Shown here one piece after another: positions 1-6,624 of a stretch of 11,157 nucleotides of DNA. Every line of letters begins with the position of its first letter. Position 1 is the first letter of the stretch. The stretch lies in assembly GCA_902783815.1 (NCBI GenBank), contig CACZSM010000118.1, positions 1 through 11,157 on the forward strand. The letters run 5' to 3'. Below the pieces are notes generated by a model. That model made no database searches, was not told the origin of the DNA, and saw only the letters and a list, made by a program, of their open reading frames with translations. The position numbers were made by a program, and so were the translations under genes. This DNA is from an uncultured Ruminococcus sp. (lineage in GTDB: Bacteria > Bacillota > Clostridia > Oscillospirales > Acutalibacteraceae).

Positions 1-33
1 GCCCGTCATATCGAGAACTTCTATATTAGGCAT
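1..33 (-). CDS. rplD: 50S ribosomal protein L4, N-terminal fragment
   Basis: Only the first 11 codons (MPNIEVLDMTG) lie in the window; the gene runs off the left edge. The start is fixed by an AAGGAGG ribosome binding site at 41-47, eight bases upstream of the ATG. It follows rplC by 17 bases, the usual S10-operon order rpsJ-rplC-rplD. L4 is a primary 23S rRNA binding protein; in gamma-proteobacteria it is also the autogenous repressor of this operon, which matters for the structured leader found upstream of rpsJ here. The identity rests mainly on gene order plus the typical N-terminus. Confidence 0.85.
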   Translation of the reverse strand, partial: MPNIEVLDMTG

Positions 34-50
34 TGTTATTCCTCCTTCCC

Positions 51-746
51 TTACGCCTTAACGCTGTCACGAATAACAACTATCCCGCCGTTCGGACCCG
101 GAATTGCGCCCTTTACAGCGATCAGATTATTCTCAGCGTCAATCTTGACAACGGAGAGATTCTGTACGGTTACTCTTTCAGCTCCGAGGTGTCCTGCCAT
201 TTTCTTACCCTTCCATACTCTTGATGGTGTTGAGCAGGCGCCCATTGAACCGCCGTGACGAGCAACAGGACCTGAACCATGAGTTTCCTTCAGTCTCTGG
301 AAGTTCCAGCGCTTTATAACGCCTGAATAGCCCTTACCTTTGCTTGTGCCTGTTACATCGATCTTATCGCCCTCTGCGAATGTATCAGCCTTGATTATAT
401 CGCCGACCTTGTATGCAGCGATATCGTCGAATCTGAACTCACGGAGTGTTCTTTTCGGAGCGATATCATTTTTCTTGAAGTGTCCGAGCATTGGCTTTGT
501 GATGTTCACAGGATCGTTCTTGAACTTATCGCTGCGTACTCTTTTTCCCTTGCCGCTGCCGTTCTGGAGCTTGAGCTTGATATCGCCGAAGCCAAGCTGT
601 ACAGCCTCATAGCCGTCGTTTTCGACCGTCTTGATCTGAGCCACTACGCATGGTCCAGCCTCAACTACGGTAACAGGGACAACCTTGCCCTTTTCATCGA
701 AGATCTGTGTCATACCGATCTTCTTACCGATGATTGCCTTTTGCAT
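51..746 (-). CDS. rplC: 50S ribosomal protein L3
   Basis: Encodes a 231-residue L3, which binds near the 3' end of 23S rRNA and takes part early in large-subunit assembly. Typical L3 blocks are visible: the N-terminus KAIIGKKIGMTQIF, the central FRFDD...KGKGYSGVIKRW block, and the conserved HGGSMGACSTPSRVWKGKKMAG loop region that reaches toward the peptidyl-transferase centre. The start has AAGGAGG at 753-759. The protein is longer than the usual ~205-215 residues because of a basic stretch at about residues 58-80 (LKLQNGSGKGKRVRSDKFKN) between the LGFGDIK and KPMLGHFKK motifs. It is co-transcribed with rpsJ and rplD. Confidence 0.97.
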   Translation of the reverse strand: MQKAIIGKKIGMTQIFDEKGKVVPVTVVEAGPCVVAQIKTVENDGYEAVQLGFGDIKLKLQNGSGKGKRVRSDKFKNDPVNITKPMLGHFKKNDIAPKRTLREFRFDDIAAYKVGDIIKADTFAEGDKIDVTGTSKGKGYSGVIKRWNFQRLKETHGSGPVARHGGSMGACSTPSRVWKGKKMAGHLGAERVTVQNLSVVKIDAENNLIAVKGAIPGPNGGIVVIRDSVKA

Positions 747-773
747 TTGTTTTTCCTCCTTGATAGGTTATTG

Positions 774-789
774 GTCGGATCTTTCCGAC
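774..789 (-). other. Small hairpin in the rpsJ-rplC spacer
   Basis: GTCGGA-AAGA-TCCGAC in the transcript forms a perfect 6-bp stem with a 4-base loop in the 71-base spacer between rpsJ and rplC. No T-run follows, so it is not a terminator. It could be an mRNA stability or processing element; the function is unknown. Confidence 0.45.
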
Positions 790-817
790 ATGACCCCAGC
801 TGCCTGTTGGTTGCAGA

Positions 818-1129
818 TCAGAGTTTGATCTCGATCTCAACACCGGCAGGGAGCTCCAGTCCCTGCAGAGCTTCAACTGTCTTGTTTGAAGGTCTGAGGA
901 TATCGATAAGTCTCTTATGGGTTCTTGTTTCGAACTGCTCACGGCTGTCCTTATACTTATGAACTGCGCGGAGTATCGTTACGACCTGCTTTTCTGTCGG
1001 GAGCGGAACCGGTCCTGAGACCCTCGCACCTGTACGCTTTGCTGTAGCAACGATTTTTTCTGCGGACTGATCAACGAGCTGATGATCATAACCCTTGATT
1101 CTTATCCTTATCTTTTCCTTGACTGCCAC
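818..1129 (-). CDS. rpsJ: 30S ribosomal protein S10
   Basis: A 103-residue protein of standard S10 length, the first gene of the S10 operon. S10 binds 16S rRNA in the 30S head and, as NusE, takes part in transcription antitermination. Recognisable motifs include the N-terminal KIRIRIKGYDHQLVDQSAEKI, the VSGPVPLPT segment and the C-terminal HKRLIDILRP and LPAGVEIEIKL. The start codon is GTG at 1127-1129, supported by TAAGGAGG at 1138-1145, eight bases upstream. No other ATG fits the conserved N-terminus. It is preceded by a long structured leader. Confidence 0.98.
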   Translation of the reverse strand: MAVKEKIRIRIKGYDHQLVDQSAEKIVATAKRTGARVSGPVPLPTEKQVVTILRAVHKYKDSREQFETRTHKRLIDILRPSNKTVEALQGLELPAGVEIEIKL

Positions 1130-1449
1130 AATAATCGCCTCCTTAAAAAATTTGAGTTGGCGGGCGTTTTCATTTCCTCACACCCCACCGGGTGTTTCGC
1201 CTGTTTCCATTTAAAAAACCGAACCGCTGACACGCTGCGATCCGGGTGAGGTCTGAAAAAACAAAACATTTTAAGCGGCACAACACCCCTCTCCTATCCG
1301 TACACACCTGTAATCTGATAGGAATCAAAGATGTCATGACCCGACTTAATATTCGTTTCGCCCGGTTTAAAAATCGGACATACTCTGCGGAAAAACCGGC
1401 AATACCTGCCGCAACCTCCCGCTTCATCGCATATCTGTTGCAGTCTTGC
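1130..1449 (-). promoter_or_regulatory. S10 operon 5' leader with attenuator-like structure
   Basis: About 320 nt lie between the predicted transcription start (~1449) and the rpsJ GTG, with no credible gene on either strand. In transcript order it contains: a small hairpin CGGCA-GGTAT-TGCCG followed by G and T5 (1391-1411); arm GGGGTGTT (1289-1282); an intrinsic terminator (1245-1213); arm AACACCC (1196-1190), which can pair over 7 bp with the first arm; and GGGTGT (1185-1180), which pairs with the same AACACCC through a GGTG loop. The two pairings exclude each other and bracket the terminator. This suggests conditional readthrough. Autogenous control by L4 is known for gamma-proteobacterial S10 leaders; applying it here is inference. 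Confidence 0.7.
1213..1245 (-). terminator. Intrinsic terminator inside the S10 leader
   Basis: The transcript reads CCGGATCGC, a 9-nt loop, then GCGGTTCGG and six T. All nine positions pair if two G-U wobbles are allowed. It stands about 200 nt after the promoter and about 85 nt before the rpsJ start. As an unconditional terminator it would silence an essential operon, so it is best read as an attenuator. Confidence 0.7.
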
Positions 1450-1455
1450 CTATAC

Positions 1456-1484
1456 ATAATACCACAATTATCCGTCAATTGCAA
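1456..1484 (-). promoter_or_regulatory. Sigma-A promoter of the S10 operon
   Basis: Reading the minus strand, -35 TTGCAA (1484-1479), a 17-bp spacer and -10 TATTAT (1461-1456) face rpsJ. The DNA just upstream (about 1485-1560) is rich in A/T runs, as expected for an UP element. Nothing else is recognisable in 1500-1635. This is the only good promoter between rpsJ and the next gene. Confidence 0.75.
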
Positions 1485-1635
1485 GGATTTTCTTTGTTAA
1501 AAATAGTAGAATTTTAATCTTTATTTTTATGCACTTTGACAGGTTGCTTCTCGCAAATCTACATAAAACTAATTCAATATTATAAATAATTTTATGCAGT
1601 ATTTACATAGAAACACTCGGCGGCGTGGTAATAAC

Positions 1636-1664
1636 AAAAAAGTCACGCCGTTTTAAGGCGTGAC
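1636..1664 (-). terminator. Intrinsic terminator of the zinc-ribbon membrane gene
   Basis: A perfect 8-bp stem, GTCACGCC-TTAAAAC-GGCGTGAC, is followed by six T in the minus-strand transcript. It begins 13 bases after the stop codon of the upstream membrane protein gene and insulates the S10 promoter from it. Confidence 0.9.
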
Positions 1665-1676
1665 CTGAGCCGGATA

Positions 1677-2951
1677 CTATTTTAGCTGGACAAGCAGTTC
1701 TGTTTGCTTCAAGTATTTTACAAATGACATGACAATTAAAGCTACTGCCAAAACTATTATTATATAGAACCCATCCATAAAAGTAACATCACAAACTTTA
1801 TATGTCGCTCCATAATCACTAAAATCACCCGTGTTTCCAATATTGGACAGCTTACCGAACGAAATACCAAACATTACAGCGAATAATAAAGAGGAGATAA
1901 TGCTCGACCTATACTTTTTCATGTACACAAATACTAAAGCTAAACCGATCAGCAAAATTGAAAAAATAATAATAAAACCCGAAAGCGAATTTATCTGTTC
2001 CCCGATTGCCTGGCTGTGTTTTACAACAGTTTTCTCACCAAGCACCAGATAGTGAACTTCGTCTAGATCATTATTATTAAAAAAACTTGTACTGCAAACA
2101 ACATTAAATTTGCAAACAGGCAATGTAAACATTGAGAATACTATAACAACGGAACATAATACCATTGCCACTAAAATCTTTTGTTTTTTAATTCTTTCTG
2201 ACAAATTCACTGGCGCAGTTCGCATTACAGGAACAAAATTATTATCGCTGTCTAACTCTTTTCCACAAAAAGGACAGAATCTTCCTACACCCACAAGCCT
2301 ATTTCCACATTCTGTACAGAATACAGCACTTTGTGAAACTACAGTTTTCATATTGTCATCCATTTTTCGCTCAACTCTCCTTTTAACTCCAAGAATTACC
2401 TTTCTTTGAGAAAAAATAATAAAATATGGAAAATAACGCAGGTAAAAAATCACTGTAGATAAAGCAACCAAACCAAAATTGTTATAATCCTCAAGATTAA
2501 CTATTCCCAGTTTGGCAAGATTTAACATCACTGATACAATAATCATTCCAACAAAAATAATCACGAATCCTCTCAAGGTTCCTATTTCAAAATGATATTT
2601 TACTAATAACACTATCAATAGTACATAATAAATAATCAGAAACAAGGAATAAACTATTTCCATATACGGAAGCGAATAAGACAAGACTCGAATAATATTA
2701 TACAAATCGGTTATACAAACCAAAGAAATTAAAAAAGCAGATACTTCAGATAGTATAAAAAGCACCCTTGTTTTTTTAACAAATAAAAACGGTATTAAAA
2801 CAAAATACGGAATACCATAAGTCAAGATAATACTATAAAAAATAAAATTGTTGCGACTATACTCTATCGCTAATCCGATAAAAGCAGCGATCGCAGAAAT
2901 TCCAACTGCAATATTCTTTTTTTTATTGTAATCAAATTCAATGATCTTCAT
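1677..2951 (-). CDS. Polytopic membrane protein with a central zinc ribbon
   Basis: A 424-residue protein of unknown function. The N-terminal half holds about six hydrophobic segments. A cytosolic-looking charged stretch (RRVERKMDDNMK) leads to a zinc ribbon at about residues 208-229 with CTECG...CPFCG, the CxxC-x(n)-CxxC pattern of zinc_ribbon/DZANK-type domains. A further transmembrane segment, an ectodomain-like stretch containing SLSGF, and two or three more segments follow. The start chosen is ATG 2951, with a weak GGGGTG upstream; a TTG nine codons earlier is open but less likely. It is monocistronic, between its own consensus promoter and terminator. Its base composition is much more AT-rich than the neighbouring genes, suggesting recent acquisition. 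Function not inferred. Confidence 0.8.
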   Translation of the reverse strand: MKIIEFDYNKKKNIAVGISAIAAFIGLAIEYSRNNFIFYSIILTYGIPYFVLIPFLFVKKTRVLFILSEVSAFLISLVCITDLYNIIRVLSYSLPYMEIVYSLFLIIYYVLLIVLLVKYHFEIGTLRGFVIIFVGMIIVSVMLNLAKLGIVNLEDYNNFGLVALSTVIFYLRYFPYFIIFSQRKVILGVKRRVERKMDDNMKTVVSQSAVFCTECGNRLVGVGRFCPFCGKELDSDNNFVPVMRTAPVNLSERIKKQKILVAMVLCSVVIVFSMFTLPVCKFNVVCSTSFFNNNDLDEVHYLVLGEKTVVKHSQAIGEQINSLSGFIIIFSILLIGLALVFVYMKKYRSSIISSLLFAVMFGISFGKLSNIGNTGDFSDYGATYKVCDVTFMDGFYIIIVLAVALIVMSFVKYLKQTELLVQLK

Positions 2952-2999
2952 TAAATAGTAACACCCCAACAATAACAAAATAGTATAATACCCTTATAA

Positions 3000-3028
3000 A
3001 TTATATCATTATTATTATGAGATGTCAA
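3000..3028 (-). promoter_or_regulatory. Consensus sigma-A promoter of the zinc-ribbon gene
   Basis: TTGACA (3028-3023), 17-bp spacer, TATAAT (3005-3000) on the minus strand: a full match to the sigma-A consensus. The predicted start near 2993 gives a ~42-nt leader to ATG 2951. Confidence 0.85.
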
Positions 3029-3074
3029 GTATTCCGACTTCTGTGTATTTCAGAGATCCGACTGCGAATTACAG

Positions 3075-3132
3075 AAAAAAGACCGCCAGTAACGATCATA
3101 CGCAGCAAAACTGCCTTTCGTCCTGTACGGTC
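3075..3132 (-). terminator. Candidate terminator downstream of tRNA-Arg
   Basis: In the minus-strand transcript GACCG (3132-3128) can pair with CGGTC (3085-3081), followed by six T. A nested GCAG-TTTTG-CTGC hairpin fills part of the interior. It starts nine bases after the tRNA 3' end. The outer stem is only 5 bp, so confidence is moderate. Confidence 0.5.
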
Positions 3133-3141
3133 ACAATCATA

Positions 3142-3215
3142 CCTGCCCGGGGGGACTTGAACCCTCGATCTTCAGAGTCGGAGTCTGATGCATTATCCAA
3201 CTGTGCTACGGGCAG
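3142..3215 (-). tRNA. tRNA-Arg (anticodon CCG)
   Basis: A 74-nt cloverleaf. The acceptor stem CTGCCCG/CGGGCAG is a perfect 7 bp with discriminator G. The D arm contains the conserved AGTTGGATAA loop. The anticodon stem TCAGA/TCTGA closes the loop CTCCGAC, giving anticodon CCG (codon CGG, arginine). The T loop is TTCAAGT. The T stem GAGGG/CCCCC has one A-C mismatch at its second pair. CCA is not encoded. It has its own promoter and candidate terminator and stands alone, next to the AT-rich membrane gene. Confidence 0.95.
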
Positions 3216-3236
3216 TCATATTTTCACAACATCCTG

Positions 3237-3265
3237 ATTATAACACATACTTTTAAAAAAAACAA
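3237..3265 (-). promoter_or_regulatory. Promoter of tRNA-Arg
   Basis: TTGTTT (3265-3260), 17-bp spacer, TATAAT (3242-3237) on the minus strand. The -10 box ends 21 bases before the mature tRNA 5' end, a normal distance for a monocistronic tRNA gene. Confidence 0.75.
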
Positions 3266-3288
3266 GTGAGTAACACCTCTGCCGCCGC

Positions 3289-3317
3289 TTGATATTTTGA
3301 AAAATTTGTATTATAAT
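3289..3317 (+). promoter_or_regulatory. Promoter of the transcarboxylase-like operon
   Basis: TTGATA (3289-3294), 17-bp spacer, TATAAT (3312-3317). The predicted start at ~3324 coincides with the first base of the leader closing stem. It is divergent from the tRNA-Arg promoter, with the two -35 boxes 23 bases apart. Confidence 0.8.
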
Positions 3318-3323
3318 TGTATT

Positions 3324-3423
3324 CAGTAACTTCTGAGATATCTTTTTTGGTAATTTTGTCCGGGATTTTATCTCCGGATATCCTATTCATCTGAATTAAT
3401 GACTTTTCAGAGGTGCCTTACTG
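3324..3423 (+). promoter_or_regulatory. Structured 5' leader (repeat/leader copy A)
   Basis: The two ends of this ~100-nt leader pair: CAGTAA (3324-3329) with TTACTG (3418-3423) and CTTCTGA (3330-3336) with TCAGAGG (3407-3413), leaving only a TGCC bulge. Inside, GATATC (3337-3342) can pair with a second GATATC (3377-3382), while TCCGG (3359-3363) can pair with CCGGA (3374-3378). These two overlap and exclude each other. The closing stem ends six bases before the AAGGAGG of the first gene. The right arm TTTTCAGAGG is shared with the elements at 7059-7187 and 9460-9547. It does not match a riboswitch class I recognise. Confidence 0.6.
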
Positions 3424-3447
3424 CAAATTAAGGAGGAAAGATTCGGG

Positions 3448-4797
3448 ATGAGTGTTTCATCTACTATGGATGCACTGCAGGAAGTGCGCAGCAAAATTCA
3501 GGATACAAAAGCCTGGAAACGACTTACTGCTTTGTTTGATGACGGCGCATTTACACAATTCGATGCCTTTGCAGGCTCCGAAAACGGACTGGCAGAGGCT
3601 GTTGCCGGAAGGGGTACTGTAAACGGGTGTCCGGTGTTCGCCTACGCTCAGTGCAGCGATTTCTCTGGCGGCGCTATGTCCAAGGCTCAGGCTGCGAAAA
3701 TCAGGAAAATTTATGACCTTGCACTGAAAACAGGTACTCCGGTGGTGGCTGTGTTCGATTCGGTCGGCGGCAGACTTACAGAGGGCTGTGAGCTGCTGGG
3801 CGCTTATGGCGATGTGCTGAGGTATTCATCAACACTGTCGGGAGTTGTTCCGCAGATATCACTTGTGCTTGGGGGTTGCTTCGGCACACAGGCTCTTATT
3901 GCTGTCAGCGGTGATATCGTGGTAATGTCTGAGGACGCTAAGCTCACTATCAATACGGACGGCTCGGATGCTGATGCAAAATATAATGCGGAGCATGGTA
4001 TTGCGCATATCGTTGAAAAAACTGAGGATGATGCTATCGCTAAAACAAGAAAACTGGTCTCCCTGCTGCCGTCTAATAACCTTGACTTCGCCGGAAGCCC
4101 TGAATTCGAGGACGCCGAAAGCGTTAAGGATGATACGGTATCAGATATTCTCGACGGTAACAGCGCTGTAGAACTTCAAAAGGATAATGGCAAAGCTATA
4201 AGAACAGTACTCGGTACAGTTGAGGGTACTACAGTAGGTATCGTTGCCTGCTGCAATAAGGAACTTGACGGAAAAAGCTGCTCCAAAGCTGCAAGATTCA
4301 TACGCTTCTGCGATGCTTTCGGTATCCCGGTAGTGTCACTTATAGATGCGGAAAAATTCAGCTGCATAAAGGCCGCTGCAAAGCTGTCATCAGCATATGC
4401 CGAAGCTACAGCACCTAAGATAACTGTTATAACCGGGGACGCTTTTGGCGCAGTGTATATAGCCGCTGCCGGAACCGGAGCTGCCGCCGATGTTACTTAC
4501 GCATGGGAAGGCGCAAGCATATCTCCGCTTATGCCGGAGGCTGCCGCTGTGATCGCTTTGGGCGATGACCTCGGAGGAAAACTTAAAGGCTCAAAAGATC
4601 CGAAAAAGGATAGGGCTGATATAGTGGCTGAGTTTAAAAAGAATGAGCTTTCTGCTGTAAAAGCAGCTGAGGGTGGCTTTGTGGAGGATATTATATCCCC
4701 TGCTGATACAAGAACTGTTGTTGCTGCGGCTGTTGAAATGCTCTCAGACAAAAGAGTATCAACTCTCCCGAAAAAGCATAACAATATATATATATGA
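3448..4797 (+). CDS. Biotin-dependent acyl-CoA carboxyltransferase, divergent (12S/MmdA-like)
   Basis: A 449-residue crotonase-fold carboxyltransferase of the family containing transcarboxylase 12S, MmdA and AccD/PccB. It should move a carboxyl group between carboxybiotin and an acyl-CoA. Landmarks: N-terminal DSVGGRLTEGCELLGAYGD (residues 104-122, family SGGARIQEG...GYG), LSGVVPQISLVLGGCFGTQAL (130-150, oxyanion loop region), C-terminal AYAEATAPKITVITGDAFGAVY (316-337), DVTYAW and a C-terminal KKHNNI. It is shorter than the usual ~510. The C-domain active-site segment, normally PGFLPG..QE..G, is missing between SLID (297-300) and AKLSSAY. AAGGAGG at 3430-3436 sets the start. It is first in an operon with a biotin carrier and a 5S subunit. 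Substrate uncertain: methylmalonyl/propionyl-CoA is likely by context. Confidence 0.8.
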   Translation: MSVSSTMDALQEVRSKIQDTKAWKRLTALFDDGAFTQFDAFAGSENGLAEAVAGRGTVNGCPVFAYAQCSDFSGGAMSKAQAAKIRKIYDLALKTGTPVVAVFDSVGGRLTEGCELLGAYGDVLRYSSTLSGVVPQISLVLGGCFGTQALIAVSGDIVVMSEDAKLTINTDGSDADAKYNAEHGIAHIVEKTEDDAIAKTRKLVSLLPSNNLDFAGSPEFEDAESVKDDTVSDILDGNSAVELQKDNGKAIRTVLGTVEGTTVGIVACCNKELDGKSCSKAARFIRFCDAFGIPVVSLIDAEKFSCIKAAAKLSSAYAEATAPKITVITGDAFGAVYIAAAGTGAAADVTYAWEGASISPLMPEAAAVIALGDDLGGKLKGSKDPKKDRADIVAEFKKNELSAVKAAEGGFVEDIISPADTRTVVAAAVEMLSDKRVSTLPKKHNNIYI

Positions 4798-4820
4798 TAT
4801 GTGCGAAAGGAATTTGTGTT

Positions 4821-5186
4821 ATGAAAAATCTTAAGATCACCGTTAACGGTGTTACATATGATGTACAGGTCGAAGAAGTCGATGGTTCTGCGGCTCCCTC
4901 CACTCCGGCGGCTGCTCCGGCAGTAAAGGCTGCTGCTCCTGCTCCGGCTCCAAAGAAGGCTGCCGCTGCCGATGGCGAACCTGTTGTTTCTCCGATGCCC
5001 GGAACAATAATAAATGTACCGGTAAAGGCAGGTCAGACTGTTAAAAAGGGCGATGTTCTTGTTGTCCTTGAGGCTATGAAAATGGAAAATGAAATAAAGG
5101 CTGCTAAGGACGGTACTGTTGCTTCTGTCGCAGTATCAAAGGGCGAATCTGTTGATACAGGTACCGTTCTTGTTACCCTGAGCTAA
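4821..5186 (+). CDS. Biotin carboxyl carrier protein (1.3S-like)
   Basis: A 121-residue free biotinyl protein. The N-terminus (KNLKITVNGVTYDVQVEEV) is the docking strand typical of 1.3S, MmdC and GcdC subunits. An Ala/Pro-rich mobile linker spans about residues 23-50, and a biotinyl/lipoyl domain follows with EAMKMEN, where Lys87 is the expected biotinylation site. Length and lysine position are close to the Propionibacterium 1.3S subunit (123 residues, Lys89). ATG 4821 is chosen because GAAAGGA lies nine bases upstream; an in-frame ATG at 4794 overlaps the preceding stop but has no ribosome binding site and adds nine non-family residues. It shuttles the carboxyl group between the flanking gene products. 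Confidence 0.93.
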   Translation: MKNLKITVNGVTYDVQVEEVDGSAAPSTPAAAPAVKAAAPAPAPKKAAAADGEPVVSPMPGTIINVPVKAGQTVKKGDVLVVLEAMKMENEIKAAKDGTVASVAVSKGESVDTGTVLVTLS

Positions 5187-5203
5187 AAGGGGGACGGTTT
5201 CAC

Positions 5204-6616
5204 ATGGCTAAGAAAATACAGATCACTGAAACAGTCCTTCGTGATGCACACCAGTCTCTTATCGCTACCAGAATGCCTTTGAGTGATATGACTCCGATCC
5301 TTGATAAGCTCGATAAGGTCGGATTTTACTCTCTGGAATGTTGGGGCGGCGCAACATTCGATGCCTGTATAAGATTCCTTGACGAGGATCCCTGGGAGAG
5401 ACTTCGTACACTGAGAAAATATTGCCCTAATACAAAACTCCAGATGCTCTTCAGAGGACAAAATATGCTTGGGTACCGTCACTATGCGGATGATGTTCTT
5501 GAATATTTCGTACAGAGATCTGTTGCAAACGGTATTGATATTATCAGAATATTCGATGCGCTTAATGATATCAAAAATCTTAAAACTGCTATAAAGGCTG
5601 CTAAGGCTGCTAAAAAGGAAAACCCGAATGTCGAAGCTCAGGTCGCAATGAGCTATACGACTGGTCCGGTCTTTACAACACAGTATTATGTCGATTACGC
5701 AAAAAGAATAAGGGACGCCGGTGCTGACAGCATTTGTATCAAGGATATGGCTGCTCTGCTTACTCCTTACTATACCGCAGAACTTGTTGCTGCAATTAAG
5801 GATGCTGTTGACCTTCCGGTTCAGGTGCATACACACTATACATCCGGTCTTGCATCAATGTGCCTGCTGAAAGCTATCGAGGCAGGCGCGGACAGAATAG
5901 ATACCGCTATGTCTCCGCTTGCAAACGGTACTTCCCACGCTCCGACAGAATCTATGGTCGCAGCACTTAAGGGTACTGAGTATGATACAGGTATTGACCT
6001 CGTTCAGCTTTCTGAGATCAGAGAGTATTTTATGGGACTTCGCGCAAAATATATCAAGAGTGGTCTGCTTGATCCTAAGATGCTTGCAACAGATGCAAAA
6101 GCTCTGATATATCAGGTTCCGGGCGGTATGCTGTCAAATCTTCTCAGCCAGCTTAAACAGGCAGGTAAGGAGGATCAGCTTACAGCTGTTCTTGAAGAAG
6201 TACCAAGAGTACGAAAGGATGCAGGTTATCCTCCGCTTGTAACACCAACATCACAGATAGTCGGTACACAGGCTGTGTTCAATGTTATACTCGGAGAACG
6301 CTACAAAATGTGCAACGACCAGTTCAAGGATCTTGTTGCAGGAAAATATGGTACGACACCTGTTCCCATCGACCCGGAATTCCGTAAGAAAATTATAGGC
6401 GACCAGAAACCTGTAGAATGTCGCCCGGCAGATCTGCTTGAACCGGAGCTTGAAAAGCTGCGCGCAGAAATTCCGGAGTGGATCGAACAGGAGGAGGATG
6501 TTCTCACATATGCTCAGTTCCCGAAGGTAGCGCCTGGATTTTTCAAGAAAAGAAGAGATAAAAAAATCGGCATAAATGAATCAGCCGATATCAAAAATAA
6601 AATACATCCCGTATAA
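5204..6616 (+). CDS. oadA: Oxaloacetate/pyruvate carboxyltransferase (5S/OadA-like), without biotin domain
   Basis: A 470-residue TIM-barrel carboxyltransferase that exchanges a carboxyl group between oxaloacetate/pyruvate and carboxybiotin. It shows ETVLRDAHQS (residues 9-18, metal ligand Asp14), CWGGATFD (46-53), RGQN (84-87), the carbamylated-lysine motif CIKDMA (Lys180) and the metal-binding HTH (His209, His211). OadA and PycB usually reach ~580-600 residues with a fused biotinyl domain; this one stops after the helical domain, as in transcarboxylase 5S (~505), and must use the separate carrier encoded 17 bases upstream. AGGGGG precedes ATG 5204. No oadB/mmdB membrane subunit lies nearby, favouring a soluble transcarboxylase over a sodium-pumping decarboxylase. 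Confidence 0.9.
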   Translation: MAKKIQITETVLRDAHQSLIATRMPLSDMTPILDKLDKVGFYSLECWGGATFDACIRFLDEDPWERLRTLRKYCPNTKLQMLFRGQNMLGYRHYADDVLEYFVQRSVANGIDIIRIFDALNDIKNLKTAIKAAKAAKKENPNVEAQVAMSYTTGPVFTTQYYVDYAKRIRDAGADSICIKDMAALLTPYYTAELVAAIKDAVDLPVQVHTHYTSGLASMCLLKAIEAGADRIDTAMSPLANGTSHAPTESMVAALKGTEYDTGIDLVQLSEIREYFMGLRAKYIKSGLLDPKMLATDAKALIYQVPGGMLSNLLSQLKQAGKEDQLTAVLEEVPRVRKDAGYPPLVTPTSQIVGTQAVFNVILGERYKMCNDQFKDLVAGKYGTTPVPIDPEFRKKIIGDQKPVECRPADLLEPELEKLRAEIPEWIEQEEDVLTYAQFPKVAPGFFKKRRDKKIGINESADIKNKIHPV

Positions 6617-6624
6617 TATCAAAA

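Noticed and set aside
480..962. 160-codon plus-strand frame opposite rplC/rpsJ
   Set aside because: Antisense shadow of two unmistakable ribosomal protein genes.
1170..1500. Open frames on both strands within the S10 leader (104 and 84 codons)
   Set aside because: No ribosome binding site or protein-like composition. They overlap a well-supported promoter, terminator and rpsJ leader.
3135..3215. Possible attachment-site duplication of the tRNA-Arg 3' end
   Set aside because: No second copy of the TTCAAGTCCCCC-type segment was found elsewhere in the window.
5183..5836. 217-codon minus-strand frame opposite the 5S subunit gene
   Set aside because: Antisense to a strongly conserved enzyme, with a composition typical of a shadow frame (Cys/Ser rich) and no ribosome binding site.
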